A stretch of 64,000 bases of DNA from Haloplanus sp. CK5-1. Lineage in GTDB: Archaea; Halobacteriota; Halobacteria; Halobacteriales; Haloferacaceae. The stretch spans positions 2,356,001-2,420,000 of the forward strand of contig NZ_CP147505.1 of assembly GCF_037201915.1 (NCBI RefSeq). Reading direction: 5' to 3'. The position numbers and the translations under genes were made by a program. Positions 42,926-52,171 of the stretch are shown piece by piece (the first letter of the stretch is position 1; each line of letters opens with the position of its first letter). A model generated the notes under the pieces. The model was not told the DNA's origin. It did not search any database and saw only the letters and a list, made by a program, of their open reading frames with translations.

Positions 42926-43840
42926 GTCGTCCGCACCGAGGACGCGCTCCTCGACGGATCGCCCGTGCCGTCGGTAGAAGGCGGTCGCGTAGGTGTGTCG
43001 GAACGCGAAGAAGAGTGCCGTCGTCGCCACCGACACCAGCGAGATGGCGACGATTTCGGGCGTGGATAGGCCCAGTTCCATCCCGCCGGCGAACAGGTCC
43101 CCGAGCGGCGGCGCCGCGCTTTCGTTCCCACCGGGACCCATCCCGCCGCCGAAGGGGTTGGGTTCGGATGAGGGCTCACCTCCGCCCACCGGTTCCGAAT
43201 CGCTCGTGAGCGTTTGGTAGCCGACGAATCCGGTGATCGGGAGTGCGGCGAGACTCCCCAGTACGAACGTGATGGCCGAGTATCCCAGCGTGCTGAGGAG
43301 GTTGTTCCGGACGAACGAGACGCTCTCGGTGATGCCGCCGACGGGACCCGCCTCGTCGACGACGACGGCCACGGGGTAGAACTGGATCAGGAAGAGGACG
43401 GCGACGTAGACGAGCATGAGCAGGACGACGACGGCGACCCCGACGAAGAAGACCGGGCCGCCGCCCGCGGACCCGACGACCATCGCGAGCACGGCGGCGA
43501 TGAGGAAGACGATTCCGAACGTCAACTGGATGCCGACCTCGAGGATCGTCGCGAGCAGGAGGTCGACGTATCGATCCTTGCCAACGGCCGTCAGATCGGC
43601 GAGCGACGACTCGCCGTCGAGCGCCGACTGCGCCATCCCGACGACGCCCGCGACGACGAAGGGCGTCACGAAGAACGTGAGCAACTGGAGCAGGGCGGGG
43701 ACTATTGGGACGCCGGCCAACTGTAGGGCGCGTTGCGGGAGGAGCACCAGCGCGTAGACGAGTGCGCCGAGGACGACGACGGGATTGCGCGAGAGCGCGT
43801 CGACCGCCGTTCGGAGGGACCCGGTGGCTGTCATACCCAT
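42917..43840 (-). CDS. polytopic membrane protein, DUF7847-like
   Basis: A 307-aa protein with about six hydrophobic segments, starting GSLRTAVDALSRNPVVVLGA. A long glycine-rich loop (SEPVGGGEPSSEPNPFGGGM...) separates the last two helices, and the tail is acidic with RRHGRSVEERVLGADDLE. The fold resembles haloarchaeal DUF7847/glycerophosphoryl-type membrane proteins. Start at either of two ATGs (43840 or 43834). Function unknown. Confidence 0.7.
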   Translation of the reverse strand: MGMTATGSLRTAVDALSRNPVVVLGALVYALVLLPQRALQLAGVPIVPALLQLLTFFVTPFVVAGVVGMAQSALDGESSLADLTAVGKDRYVDLLLATILEVGIQLTFGIVFLIAAVLAMVVGSAGGGPVFFVGVAVVVLLMLVYVAVLFLIQFYPVAVVVDEAGPVGGITESVSFVRNNLLSTLGYSAITFVLGSLAALPITGFVGYQTLTSDSEPVGGGEPSSEPNPFGGGMGPGGNESAAPPLGDLFAGGMELGLSTPEIVAISLVSVATTALFFAFRHTYATAFYRRHGRSVEERVLGADDLE

Positions 43841-43930
43841 GACGGGGCGCAGCCATCACATAAAGGTGGTGTGTCGACCACCGGCCTCCCAGCACTGAAC
43901 TATACGTGGCTGTGTCTTCAACGGGGTGTT

Positions 43931-44158
43931 ATGTCCGCCCTCGACGCCGACTCCACGCCCGAGTTCGACCCCGGCCGGCGGGAACACGATCACCCTCGTC
44001 CGCCACACGGCGGAACTCGGACGGAGACGCCGGCTCCCGAGACACCGATCGCACTCGGTGCCGGCGTCCGGACCCCGGTGGCGGCGGTCGGGGTCGCTAG
44101 GAACGGCACGGCGTGCCTCGCCTTCCAGCGTTCCCTAGTGGGTCGTCCGCAACCATGA
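43931..44158 (+). CDS. doubtful 75-aa proline-rich reading frame
   Basis: The frame MSALDADSTPEFDPGRREHD... is rich in Pro and Arg and overlaps the next gene's start. It begins near an AT-rich stretch, but the composition is atypical for a haloarchaeal protein, so it may be non-coding. Confidence 0.2.
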   Translation: MSALDADSTPEFDPGRREHDHPRPPHGGTRTETPAPETPIALGAGVRTPVAAVGVARNGTACLAFQRSLVGRPQP

Positions 44159-45180
44159 CCGACGAGACGGTGTCCGGAACTGCGGACACGATGCGGGCAC
44201 GGGCCGACGACAGCGGATCGATACTCTGGCTCCTGTTGCGTGCGGATCGTCTCCTCGTCGCCGCCGGCCTGACTCTCACCGTCTTCGTCGGATTCGTGGT
44301 CGCGGTCGACGCCGTCGTCCCCTCTTTCGCCACCCGCGTCGAGTCGGGTGATCCGATCGAGACGATATTTTCGACGATGATCTCCGTCGTCGTCACCGGC
44401 ACGACGCTCGTCGTCACGATCGGACAACTCGTCCTCACGCAGGAGAACGGCCCACTCGGAGACCAGCGCGGACGCATGGACGGTGCGATGGAGTTCCGAC
44501 GGGACGCCGAGGCGCTGCTCGACTCGCCGGTGTCCGCGGAGCCCTCGGCGTTTCTCGGCGACCTGGTCGGTGCCGCCACAGACCGATCACAGGCTCTCCG
44601 GCAGTCCACCGACGCCGCCAGCACCGACACCGGGAGCGATCCCGACGTTCTGACGGAACTCGACGCGTTCACCGAAAGCGTCGTGGAGAACGCCGACAAC
44701 GTTCGTGGACGGCTCGACGGCGCGCAGTTCGGCACCTTCGACGTGCTGTTCGCTGCCCTCGACTTCGACTACGGCCCGAAGATCGCCCGGATCGAACGTC
44801 TCGTCGACGCCCACGACGACGCACTCACCGCCCACCAGCGTGAGATGCTCGACGAACTGAAGGCGACGCTGTCGCTGTTCGGCCCCGCCCGTGAACACGT
44901 CAAGACGCTGTACTTCCAGTGGGCGCTGATCGAACTCTCGCGACGGATCCTCTACGCGGCGATCCCTGCCCTGATCGTCGCGAGCGTCGCACTCGTCGGC
45001 GTCGACGCCGGCACCGCACCCGGACACACCCTCGGAGTGGACCACCTCGTCGTCGTCGTGGGTGGCGCGTTCGCCGTGACGCTCGTCCCCTTCATGCTGT
45101 TCGTCGCCTACATCCTCCGGATCCTCACCGTCGCCGAGCGGACGCTCGCCATCGGACCACTGATCCTCCGGGACTCGTGA
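44155..45180 (+). CDS. membrane protein with three to four helices (341 aa)
   Basis: Hydrophobic helices at about 30-55, 70-95, 265-290 and 300-325, with a large soluble domain of about 165 residues between the second and third (rich in Asp, with VLTELDAFTESVVENADNVR). The ATG at 44155 is chosen over an upstream ATG because the earlier codons are atypical. Haloarchaeal homologues are hypothetical membrane proteins. Function unknown. Confidence 0.72.
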   Translation: MTDETVSGTADTMRARADDSGSILWLLLRADRLLVAAGLTLTVFVGFVVAVDAVVPSFATRVESGDPIETIFSTMISVVVTGTTLVVTIGQLVLTQENGPLGDQRGRMDGAMEFRRDAEALLDSPVSAEPSAFLGDLVGAATDRSQALRQSTDAASTDTGSDPDVLTELDAFTESVVENADNVRGRLDGAQFGTFDVLFAALDFDYGPKIARIERLVDAHDDALTAHQREMLDELKATLSLFGPAREHVKTLYFQWALIELSRRILYAAIPALIVASVALVGVDAGTAPGHTLGVDHLVVVVGGAFAVTLVPFMLFVAYILRILTVAERTLAIGPLILRDS

Positions 45181-45270
45181 TCGTCGCTGCCCGTAGACCG
45201 AGACACGGTCGTCGCGCCGCTTGGCCCGCACCGACGGAAGTCATACCCCGGTGAAGACCGTCAGTACCGT

Positions 45271-46056
45271 ATGGAGCTCCACCACGTCCGGCGTGGCGCG
45301 GGCGAACCGCTCGTCCTCGTCCACGGTCTGGGCGGCAGTTGGCGCACGTGGGACCCCGTCATCGACGAACTGGCCGCCGACCGCGACGTGATCGCGGTCG
45401 ACCTCCCCGGGCACGGCGAGACGCCACCTCCGCCCGGCGAGACGTCGATCGACGGCCTCGCCGACGCGGTCGAGTCGTTCCTCGGCGACGAGGGCCTCAA
45501 GGGCGTCGACGTGGTCGGCAACTCGATGGGCGGACGGCTCGTCCTCGAACTCGCCCGCCGCGGTGCCGTCGGCGCGACGGTGGCACTCGCTCCCGGTGGC
45601 TTCTGGGAAGGGTGGGAGCGACACTTCTTCTACGCGACGCTCGCCCCCTCCATCCGACTCGTCCGCCTCCTCCAGCCCGTGATGGGTCGGATCACGGACA
45701 GCGCCGTGGGCCGAACGCTACTCTTGCTCCAACTCTCGGCCCGACCGTGGGACCTGCCGCCCGACGTTGCCCGGGAGGAGATGCGGACCTTCGCCGACTC
45801 TCCCTCGTTCGACGAACTCCTGTACGGGCTTGCCTTCGGCCCCGGCCAATCCGGGAGCGACTCCACGCCCGGACCGGTCGTGATCGGGTGGGGACGCTCG
45901 GATCGGGTCACCCTTCCCAGGCAGGCGAAGCGGGCGGCAGCTCGCTTCCCCGAGGCGCGCTTTCACTGGTTCGAGGACGCCGGCCACTACCCCCACTGGG
46001 ACGCCCCCGCGGAGGCCGTCGACCTGATCCTCACGGCGACCGGCGACGACGCGTGA
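45271..46056 (+). CDS. alpha/beta hydrolase
   Basis: A 261-aa hydrolase. The oxyanion region is LVHGLGGSWRTW, the nucleophile elbow VVGNSMGG, the acid lies in IGWGRSDRVTLP, and the His is in EDAGHYPHWDAP. A cap of about 60 residues (FWEGWERHFFYATL...) covers the active site. No signal peptide. It looks like a haloarchaeal esterase/lipase or haloperoxidase-type enzyme, but the substrate is unknown. Confidence 0.88.
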   Translation: MELHHVRRGAGEPLVLVHGLGGSWRTWDPVIDELAADRDVIAVDLPGHGETPPPPGETSIDGLADAVESFLGDEGLKGVDVVGNSMGGRLVLELARRGAVGATVALAPGGFWEGWERHFFYATLAPSIRLVRLLQPVMGRITDSAVGRTLLLLQLSARPWDLPPDVAREEMRTFADSPSFDELLYGLAFGPGQSGSDSTPGPVVIGWGRSDRVTLPRQAKRAAARFPEARFHWFEDAGHYPHWDAPAEAVDLILTATGDDA

Positions 46057-46075
46057 CCGGTCATCAGGTCCGGAA

Positions 46076-46215
46076 TCACGCCCGTTCGTGGTCGGCGAAC
46101 GGCGCGCGGGAGACCCGGAGTCGCGGCTCTCGGTCGCCGAGTACCAGTTCGTCGTGTTCGCCCAGCGTGTGACGACCCGCCCGCGGAACTGTCGGCGACT
46201 ACCCTCGAACACGAG
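46076..46215 (-). pseudogene. second, degraded 3' end of mutY
   Basis: On the minus strand this stretch reads FEGSRRQFRGRVV and, after a one-base frame change, LGEHDELVLGDREPRLRVSR, then ADHERA and a TGA. It parallels FEGSRRQFRGRIL ... LGEHDELPLDELGPRIRV of the intact mutY at 48128. The DNA shares cccgcggaactgtcg and gttcgtcgtgttc with 48300-48352. It is the mirror boundary of the GmrSD-like gene. Confidence 0.75.
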
Positions 46216-46284
46216 TGTGGCGGCGCGTTCGAAAGCGCCGTCGTCCCCGAAGGCGCAGTGGTGCGAAACTCCACGAGGACGGTG

Positions 46285-48054
46285 TTATTCCAGCCAGATC
46301 TCTCTGGCCTCCTCCTTCAGACGCTCGTGACGTTCCTCCACGTTATCGGGAGTCCACTCGTCGTACGCTTCAAGCTCGTTCACGAGTGGGAAATCGCTCT
46401 TTTTCTTGAAGTATTCCTCGTATTTCTCGGCGAACGGCTTGTTACTCACCTTGTAATTCTTCCGTCCGTTGAGCGGCACGAGGTTCCCCATGCGGTCGGT
46501 CCACGTGTCCCGCCAGTGGTCGTCGTCGAATCGACTCAGCCAATAGTCGTTGTTTGGCGTCTGTGGCAGGACGTGTTCGATGGTGACGTTGTTTCCATAC
46601 TCCACCTTCGAGTTGCGGTTATCGAATCGTTCGCCGTTGATGCGCATCAGGATGTACTTTGGCCACTGGTAGTTGCCTTTGCGATAGAAGTTGTTGAGGT
46701 CCAGCGCACTCTCGAACGCGTCACTCTCTTCTCCGACGTTCTCGTTGAGTACCGCGAGGGACAGCACATCGTCCGGAGTCTCGGCTTCCTCGATCTCGCG
46801 GAGGAGTGCATACACGCGACTGTATCGTCCGGTGTTCGATGACCCGGTGAGCCAGTCGACAGTCAGCCGACGCTCCAGTAGTTCGACGAACGACAACAGC
46901 GCGGACTCGTCGTCGAATTTCGCGTCGAACTGGATGAGTGCGACCATCCATTCGTCCGACGGATAGAAGTCGCGCATGAGCGAAACCAGATTGTGATAAT
47001 ACACCTCCTCGGCGTGGGTGGACGCGTCCAACTCCGCGTCGTACACGCGATGGCGATGGACGTCGAATACCGTCTCTAGATAGTCGACGAATTTCGCTCC
47101 CCTGAACGATTCGTCTTCGGGGAAGACACGATCTTTGAACTCGTCGTAGACGGATTTCTGAGACTTCTCCTTCACGAGGATGTGGCGCATGAAGCCGATG
47201 AACCGTTCCAACCCCTCGTTACCGACCTCTTCTTCCATGTCCTCCCACTTTCGCTGGTACTCCTCGCGCTCGTCGTCGTCGTCGATGTGGCTCAAGTTCT
47301 CGGATTTCAGGAGGTCCGCATTGTTGAGAGGCATTCCACGGGCGTTCGTGACGTTGAAAAGTCGGAACGCCGAACTCAGGGAGTTCGTCGAGATGCGCAC
47401 CATCACGACTCGGAGCGTGAGATACGTGGCGAAGTCGCCGAGGTCGCCGTCTTCCTCGTCTTCCCACGTGCTAAGCTCGTCGTGGAAGGTCTTGATAGCC
47501 TGTAGAATGTTCTGCTCCGGTTCCGAATCACCCGTTTCGGGTTTCGGCGCGTCTTCGGTTGCTCCTCGTGTCAAGACGTGGTCGTCAAAGAACTCCCGGT
47601 CACGTTCCCGAATTTCGAGTCGCACCGTCTCGGACTTCCCCTTTATTGGATCACTCTCCTCGTAGATGAGTCCGCCCAGCGAGTTCGCTCGGGCCTCGTC
47701 GTCGACGATATCTCTGAGAACGGCGATGAGAATCGCGAGCGAAGTCAATCGTTGTTGCCCGTCGATGATATCCGAACGTTCCCCGGAATCCTCCCCGTCG
47801 TTCAGAATGATACTGCCGAGAAAGTACGGCTCGTAGGCGCTGAGAATCCGCTTGTTCAGTTCACCCGTGTCGTCGAGTAGCGTTCCGTGTGCGTCGCGAC
47901 CGACGTCGTACGCATCGGTTAGGTCGTCGATGAGGTCGACGAAGTTCTCCTCGGTCCACGAGAACGGACGCTGGAACTTCGGGATTTTGTAGTGGTAGTC
48001 GTCGTACAGTTTGTTGAGGAACTCTTCTTTCGCGTCGATTTGACTCTCGCTCAT
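46285..48054 (-). CDS. DUF262/DUF1524 (GmrSD-like) protein
   Basis: A 589-aa protein. The N-terminal DUF262 domain has IPKFQRPFSW (24-33) and SDIIDGQQRLTS (about 94-105), the ParB/Srx-like NTPase signature. The C-terminal DUF1524 has an HNH-type site: IEHVLPQTPN and GNLVPLNGRKNYKVSNKPF (about 495-560). This is the single-chain GmrSD layout; relatives cut modified (glucosylated hydroxymethylcytosine) phage DNA or act as nickases. It stands alone, without a methyltransferase, and its insertion point is the mutY 3' end. Confidence 0.88.
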   Translation of the reverse strand: MSESQIDAKEEFLNKLYDDYHYKIPKFQRPFSWTEENFVDLIDDLTDAYDVGRDAHGTLLDDTGELNKRILSAYEPYFLGSIILNDGEDSGERSDIIDGQQRLTSLAILIAVLRDIVDDEARANSLGGLIYEESDPIKGKSETVRLEIRERDREFFDDHVLTRGATEDAPKPETGDSEPEQNILQAIKTFHDELSTWEDEEDGDLGDFATYLTLRVVMVRISTNSLSSAFRLFNVTNARGMPLNNADLLKSENLSHIDDDDEREEYQRKWEDMEEEVGNEGLERFIGFMRHILVKEKSQKSVYDEFKDRVFPEDESFRGAKFVDYLETVFDVHRHRVYDAELDASTHAEEVYYHNLVSLMRDFYPSDEWMVALIQFDAKFDDESALLSFVELLERRLTVDWLTGSSNTGRYSRVYALLREIEEAETPDDVLSLAVLNENVGEESDAFESALDLNNFYRKGNYQWPKYILMRINGERFDNRNSKVEYGNNVTIEHVLPQTPNNDYWLSRFDDDHWRDTWTDRMGNLVPLNGRKNYKVSNKPFAEKYEEYFKKKSDFPLVNELEAYDEWTPDNVEERHERLKEEAREIWLE

Positions 48055-48127
48055 CCTCTCCGAAACAGGATCACGTCTGAGTATAGTAGTGGTGGTGAAT
48101 CGTCACCCCACCGGTCGGTATCGACGG

Positions 48128-49069
48128 CTACTGGCGGAGACGAGCGAGCGTTTTCCCGTCACACTCTCGCAACTCGACGAGTCCGTCGTCCGCCAAATCC
48201 TCGACGAGGCCCCGCAGCCACTCCCGGCCGTACTCGCCGTCCGGCGTGTAGTCGACCCGAATCCGCGGTCCCAGTTCGTCTAGCGGGAGTTCGTCGTGTT
48301 CCCCGAGAACGCGCAAGATGCGCCCGCGGAACTGTCGACGACTCCCCTCGAAGTCGGGCTGTTCCGGCACGTCCGGTGCGGTGAAATCGCCCGTTTCGTA
48401 GGCGTGACACCAGCGGCGCCAGGGACAACCAGCCTCGTCGCACTTCGGCGTCTTGCCACAGGCCACGCCGCCGAGTTCCATGATCGCGTTGTTCCAGACG
48501 CGGGACTCGCCGTCGGGCATCAGTTCGCTCGCCGCCCGCTCGAACTCTTCGTCGTCGTCTGCGACGCCGAACGCCCGATACAGCACCCGCTTGACGTTGG
48601 TGTCGACGACGGCGTCGCCCGCGTCGAACGCGAAACTGGCCACGGCGTTGCCGGTGTAGGGACCGACGCCCATCAGTTCCTGTAACCCCTCGGGCGTCTC
48701 CGGGAACTCGCCGTCGAACTCCCCGGTCACCTGCTCGGCGGCCTCGTGGAGGTAGCGCGCGCGATTGTTGTAGCCGAGTCGCTGGTCGGTCCAGAACCCG
48801 ACCACCTCGCTCCGCTCGGCTGCCGCGAGTGCGTCGACGGTCGGCCAGCGATCGAGGAACGCCTCCCACGCCTCGACGACGCGGTCGAGTTGGGTCTGCT
48901 GGCTCATCACCTCCGACACCAGGATTTCGTAGGGATCCTCGGTCCGCCGCCACGGGAACGCCCGGTGGTCGGTCTCGTACCACTCGACGAGCGCCGCGCG
49001 GACGGCGTCGACGTCGGCGTCGGAGAGGACGGCGTCCGTCTCTCCGCTCTCGCTCTCCCTTTCGCTCAT
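48128..49069 (-). CDS. mutY: A/G-specific adenine DNA glycosylase
   Basis: From ATG 49069 the product has 313 aa. The catalytic Glu is in VSEVMSQQTQ (Glu53), the helix-hairpin-helix is LMGVGPYTG and the catalytic Asp is in AVVDTNVKRVL (Asp156). The iron-sulfur cysteines are Cys204, Cys210, Cys215 and Cys221 in CGKTPKCDEAGCPWRRWC. MutY removes A from A:8-oxoG pairs in base-excision repair. A winged C-terminal region ends in DGKTLARLRQ. Its 3' portion is duplicated in decayed form at 46076-46215 beyond the DUF262 gene, so the present 3' end may have arrived with that gene. Confidence 0.9.
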   Translation of the reverse strand: MSERESESGETDAVLSDADVDAVRAALVEWYETDHRAFPWRRTEDPYEILVSEVMSQQTQLDRVVEAWEAFLDRWPTVDALAAAERSEVVGFWTDQRLGYNNRARYLHEAAEQVTGEFDGEFPETPEGLQELMGVGPYTGNAVASFAFDAGDAVVDTNVKRVLYRAFGVADDDEEFERAASELMPDGESRVWNNAIMELGGVACGKTPKCDEAGCPWRRWCHAYETGDFTAPDVPEQPDFEGSRRQFRGRILRVLGEHDELPLDELGPRIRVDYTPDGEYGREWLRGLVEDLADDGLVELRECDGKTLARLRQ

Positions 49070-49199
49070 TGCCGACCGATGGCGACGCGGTCGCTTAGGG
49101 ATGGTGGTCGACCCCACGACGGGTGCGACCGACTCCGGCGTACTGCCGCTCGATCGGCCGAGCCGAAAGCCGTATTCCATCCCCGTGTCTTGTGCGGGC

Positions 49200-49523
49200 G
49201 TGAGCCTCGACGACCTCAACGCGGACGTACAGGAGGCCTACGGCGGCCTCGGAGACACGCTCGACGTCGACCTCGACCGGGAGACGCGAAACGAACTGGC
49301 GATGTTGCTCGCGGCCACCGGCGGCGACCCGGACGAACTCGTCCGGCGGGCGGTCCACTCGCTGTACCGATCGACGGTCGACACCGGTGACCTCGACTTC
49401 CACCTCCGGCAGGGGTACGACGTCACCTACGACGAGTATCTCTCCGGCGTGACCTACGACGAGATGGGCGGCGGCGGAACTTCACAGGTCGACAAGACCG
49501 ACGAGCGCCGATACCAGCAGTAG
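49200..49523 (+). CDS. haloarchaeal hypothetical protein (107 aa)
   Basis: GTG 49200 starts MSLDDLNADVQEAYGGLGDT, then a helix ETRNELAMLLAATGGDPDEL and a second half VRRAVHSLYRSTVDTG with a C-terminal TYDEYLSGVTYDEMGGGG. The region has the look of an alpha-helical small regulator or adaptor. It is divergent from mutY. The family is not recognised. Confidence 0.65.
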   Translation: MSLDDLNADVQEAYGGLGDTLDVDLDRETRNELAMLLAATGGDPDELVRRAVHSLYRSTVDTGDLDFHLRQGYDVTYDEYLSGVTYDEMGGGGTSQVDKTDERRYQQ

Positions 49524-49648
49524 TCGGCCGGCCGTCGCCGACGGGTACGGGTGTCGAACGTCGCGCCGACGACCCTCGAGTCGGGCGACTGCGGCGGAGC
49601 GGCGGAGACGCAAGTGGTATCCACCGGCCTTCGTAAGGTCGGTGCACG

Positions 49649-50107
49649 ATGGACATCGAGATCGTCTGGGGGACCGGCGAGGGAAAGGCCACCCTGAGTG
49701 CGTTCGACGAGGCGTTGAGCGTGGGTGGGATCCACAACTACAACCTGGTCACGCTCTCGTCGGTGATTCCGGAGGGGGCGACCGTCGTCGAGCGGGGCAC
49801 CCACGAGGAGCGGTGGGACGTGGGCGAACTCGTCGCCGTCGTCCTCGCCGAGAACGAATCGACGGTGGGGGACGAGACCATCGCGGCGGGGCTGGGGTGG
49901 GCAACCGCCGAGGAGGGCGGCGTCTTCTTCGAGGGGAGCGGCGAGAACGCGGCCAACGTCGAGAAGCGGATCACCCGCGGCATCGAGACGGCGAAGGGGA
50001 CGCGTGACGCCTGGGCGTGGCACGACGGTATCGAGACGAAGGTCGTCGAACACACCGTCGACCGAGCCGGTTCCGTCGTCGTCTCCGCCGTCTATCGCCC
50101 GGTGTAG
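49649..50107 (+). CDS. pdaD: pyruvoyl-dependent arginine decarboxylase
   Basis: A 152-aa protein matching the PvlArgDC family along its length (typical 150-165 aa): MDIEIVWGTGEGKATLSAFD and the self-cleavage region NLVTLSSVIP (Ser37-Ser38). The proenzyme cleaves itself between the two serines to make a pyruvoyl group. The enzyme turns arginine into agmatine, needed in archaea for polyamine synthesis and for agmatidine in tRNA-Ile2. It is followed by bolA and fumC on the same strand. Confidence 0.9.
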   Translation: MDIEIVWGTGEGKATLSAFDEALSVGGIHNYNLVTLSSVIPEGATVVERGTHEERWDVGELVAVVLAENESTVGDETIAAGLGWATAEEGGVFFEGSGENAANVEKRITRGIETAKGTRDAWAWHDGIETKVVEHTVDRAGSVVVSAVYRPV

Positions 50108-50162
50108 CCGCGTCCCTCGGCGGCAGCGGGGGGCTTTTGTGCCACGACCGCCGCGGTACGGT

Positions 50163-50432
50163 ATGGACACCGCCGAAGTCGAGCGACTCATCGAAGCAGG
50201 TATCGAGGACGCCGAAGCGACGGTCACGATGCCTCGAGTGCCCGACGAGGACCACGAGGACGAACACTTCGCCGCCGTGGTGGTCTCGCCGGCCTTCGAG
50301 GGCCTGCCGCTGGTCCAGCAACACCAACTGGTGTACGACGCCCTCGAGGAGCACATGACGACCGACATCCACGCGATGGAGATGAAGACGTACACGCCCG
50401 AGGCGTACGAGGAACACGGTCCGGACGCGTAG
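50163..50432 (+). CDS. BolA-family protein
   Basis: An 89-aa protein with the BolA pattern: MDTAEVERLIEAGIEDAEAT, then HFAAVVVSPAFEGLPLVQQH with a class-II KH fold, and the conserved QHQLVYDALEEHMTTDIHAM. BolA/IbaG proteins work with monothiol glutaredoxins in Fe-S handling. Archaea rarely carry it outside haloarchaea. It lies between pdaD and fumC with short gaps, and the fumarase is of the Fe-S-free class II. Confidence 0.85.
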   Translation: MDTAEVERLIEAGIEDAEATVTMPRVPDEDHEDEHFAAVVVSPAFEGLPLVQQHQLVYDALEEHMTTDIHAMEMKTYTPEAYEEHGPDA

Positions 50433-50469
50433 CGGTAGTTTTTACGAGGCGGCTCCCGTTCGATCGCGC

Positions 50470-51906
50470 ATGAGCGACGACCCCGACACCGATTCGGACT
50501 CGACCCACCGCGTCGAACGGGACAGCCTCGGCGAGATTCGCGTGCCCGCCGACGCCTACTGGGGGGCCCAGACCCAGCGCGCAGTCGAGAACTTCCCGAT
50601 CAGCGACGAGCGGTTCGGCCGCCGGTTCGTCCGCGCACTCGGCGTCGTCAAGAAGTCGGCTGCGCTGGCCAACCGCGATTTGGGACTGGTCGACGAGGCG
50701 GTGGCCGACGCCGTCGTCGACGCCGCCGACGAGGTGATCGCGGGCGACCACGACGGCCAGTTCCCCGTCGACGTGTTCCAGACCGGGTCGGGCACGTCCT
50801 CGAACATGAACGCCAACGAGGTGATCGCCAACCGCGCCGCCGAACTGATGGGTGCCGAAGTGGGCGACCGGGTCGTCCACCCCAACGACCACGTCAACTT
50901 CGGCCAGTCCTCCAACGACGTGATCCCCACCGCGATGCACGTCGCCGCGCTGGAGGCCGTCGAGAAGGACCTGATCCCCGCCCTCGAGACGCTCGCGGCC
51001 GAACTCGACGCGAAGGCCGAGGCGTTCGACGGCGTCGTCAAGACCGGGCGCACGCACCTCCAAGACGCCACGCCGGTCCGTCTGGGCCAAGAGTTCGGCG
51101 GCTACCGAACCCAGGTCGAGAAGGGGATCGACCGCTGTGAGTCGGTCGCCCCCCGACTCGCGGAACTCGCCCTCGGCGGCACGGCGACGGGAACGGGGCT
51201 GAACACCCACCCCGACTTTCCCGAACGCGCGGCCGAGTACATCGCCGAGGAGACCGGTCTCCCCTTCCGCGAGGCCGACGACCACTTCGAGGCACAGGCT
51301 GCCCACGACACCATGGGCGAGGCCCACGGCGCGTTGCGGACGGTGGCCGGATCGCTGAACAAGATCGCGAACGACCTTCGCCTACTCGCCTCCGGTCCCC
51401 GGAACGGTCTCGGTGAGATCGAACAGCCCGAGAATCAGCCGGGGTCGTCGATCATGCCCGGCAAGATCAACCCCGTCGTCGCCGAAGCGGTCAACCAGGT
51501 CCACACGCAGGTCGTGGGCAACGACGCCGCCGTCTCGGCCGGCGCGGCGGGCGGCCAACTCGACCTCAACCTCTACAAACCCGTCGTCGCTCACAACTTC
51601 CTGCAGTCGGCCGACCTCCTCACGAACGCCGCGGAGACCTTCGCCGAGAAGTTCGTCGCGAAACTCGAGGCGAACGAAACACACTGCGAGGCGGCCGTCG
51701 AGCGGTCGATGGCGCTCGCGACGGCGCTCAACCCCGCCATCGGCTACGACAAGGCGTCGGCGGTGGCGAAGACGGCGCTGAAACAGGACAAGACCGTCCG
51801 CGAGGTGGCCGTCGAGAAGGGGTATCTCACCGAGTCGGAGGCCGACGACGTCCTCGACCCCGAACGGATGACCCACCGCGGTATCCTGAGCGCTGACGAC
51901 GAGTAG
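50470..51906 (+). CDS. fumC: class II fumarate hydratase
   Basis: A 478-aa enzyme of full length. Signature GSSIMPGKINPV lies at about 333-344 and the catalytic loop is nearby. The Thr/Ser-Asn motifs TGSGTSSNMNANEVIANR and HPNDHVNFGQSSNDVIPT are the substrate sites, and TGRTHLQDATP the C2-site region. It converts fumarate to malate in the TCA cycle without a metal. The start ATG at 50470 precedes the acidic N-terminus typical for haloarchaea. Confidence 0.96.
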   Translation: MSDDPDTDSDSTHRVERDSLGEIRVPADAYWGAQTQRAVENFPISDERFGRRFVRALGVVKKSAALANRDLGLVDEAVADAVVDAADEVIAGDHDGQFPVDVFQTGSGTSSNMNANEVIANRAAELMGAEVGDRVVHPNDHVNFGQSSNDVIPTAMHVAALEAVEKDLIPALETLAAELDAKAEAFDGVVKTGRTHLQDATPVRLGQEFGGYRTQVEKGIDRCESVAPRLAELALGGTATGTGLNTHPDFPERAAEYIAEETGLPFREADDHFEAQAAHDTMGEAHGALRTVAGSLNKIANDLRLLASGPRNGLGEIEQPENQPGSSIMPGKINPVVAEAVNQVHTQVVGNDAAVSAGAAGGQLDLNLYKPVVAHNFLQSADLLTNAAETFAEKFVAKLEANETHCEAAVERSMALATALNPAIGYDKASAVAKTALKQDKTVREVAVEKGYLTESEADDVLDPERMTHRGILSADDE

Positions 51907-52009
51907 CCGGCCGGATCCGGTTCGTCGGCGTGTCGCCCGCTCCCCGCCGATCACGGCCACACGAGGCCGAAACGACACGTTCATCACCGAGGCGGGGGCT
52001 CCTCGAAGC

Positions 52010-52168
52010 ATGTCGCAACTGCACGCCTCTGCCGGCCGTGATATCCTCGTCTGCCGGAACTGTGACGCCGAGTTCCCGGAGGGTCGCGCCACGAAGGACG
52101 GCTGGACCTACGAGTGTCCGGAGTGTGGTGACGCGACCGGTCTCGGCGAGGGCCTGCGCCGCGTCTGA
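52010..52168 (+). CDS. small zinc-ribbon protein (52 aa)
   Basis: ATG 52010 to TGA 52168: MSQLHASAGRDILVCRNCDA ... WTYECPECGDATGL. Two CxxC knuckles (CRNC and CPEC) about 18 residues apart make a zinc ribbon. Tiny haloarchaeal zinc-finger proteins of this kind are widespread. It ends 4 nt before the convergent peptidase gene. Role unknown. Confidence 0.75.
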   Translation: MSQLHASAGRDILVCRNCDAEFPEGRATKDGWTYECPECGDATGLGEGLRRV

Positions 52169-52171
52169 CGG

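Noticed and set aside
43733-44158. Longer upstream frame before the 341-aa membrane protein
   Set aside because: Starts inside the region antisense to the DUF7847-like gene and lacks coding composition.
46285-48054. Type I or IV restriction system with methyltransferase
   Set aside because: No methyltransferase or specificity gene lies nearby; only the DUF262/DUF1524 protein is present.
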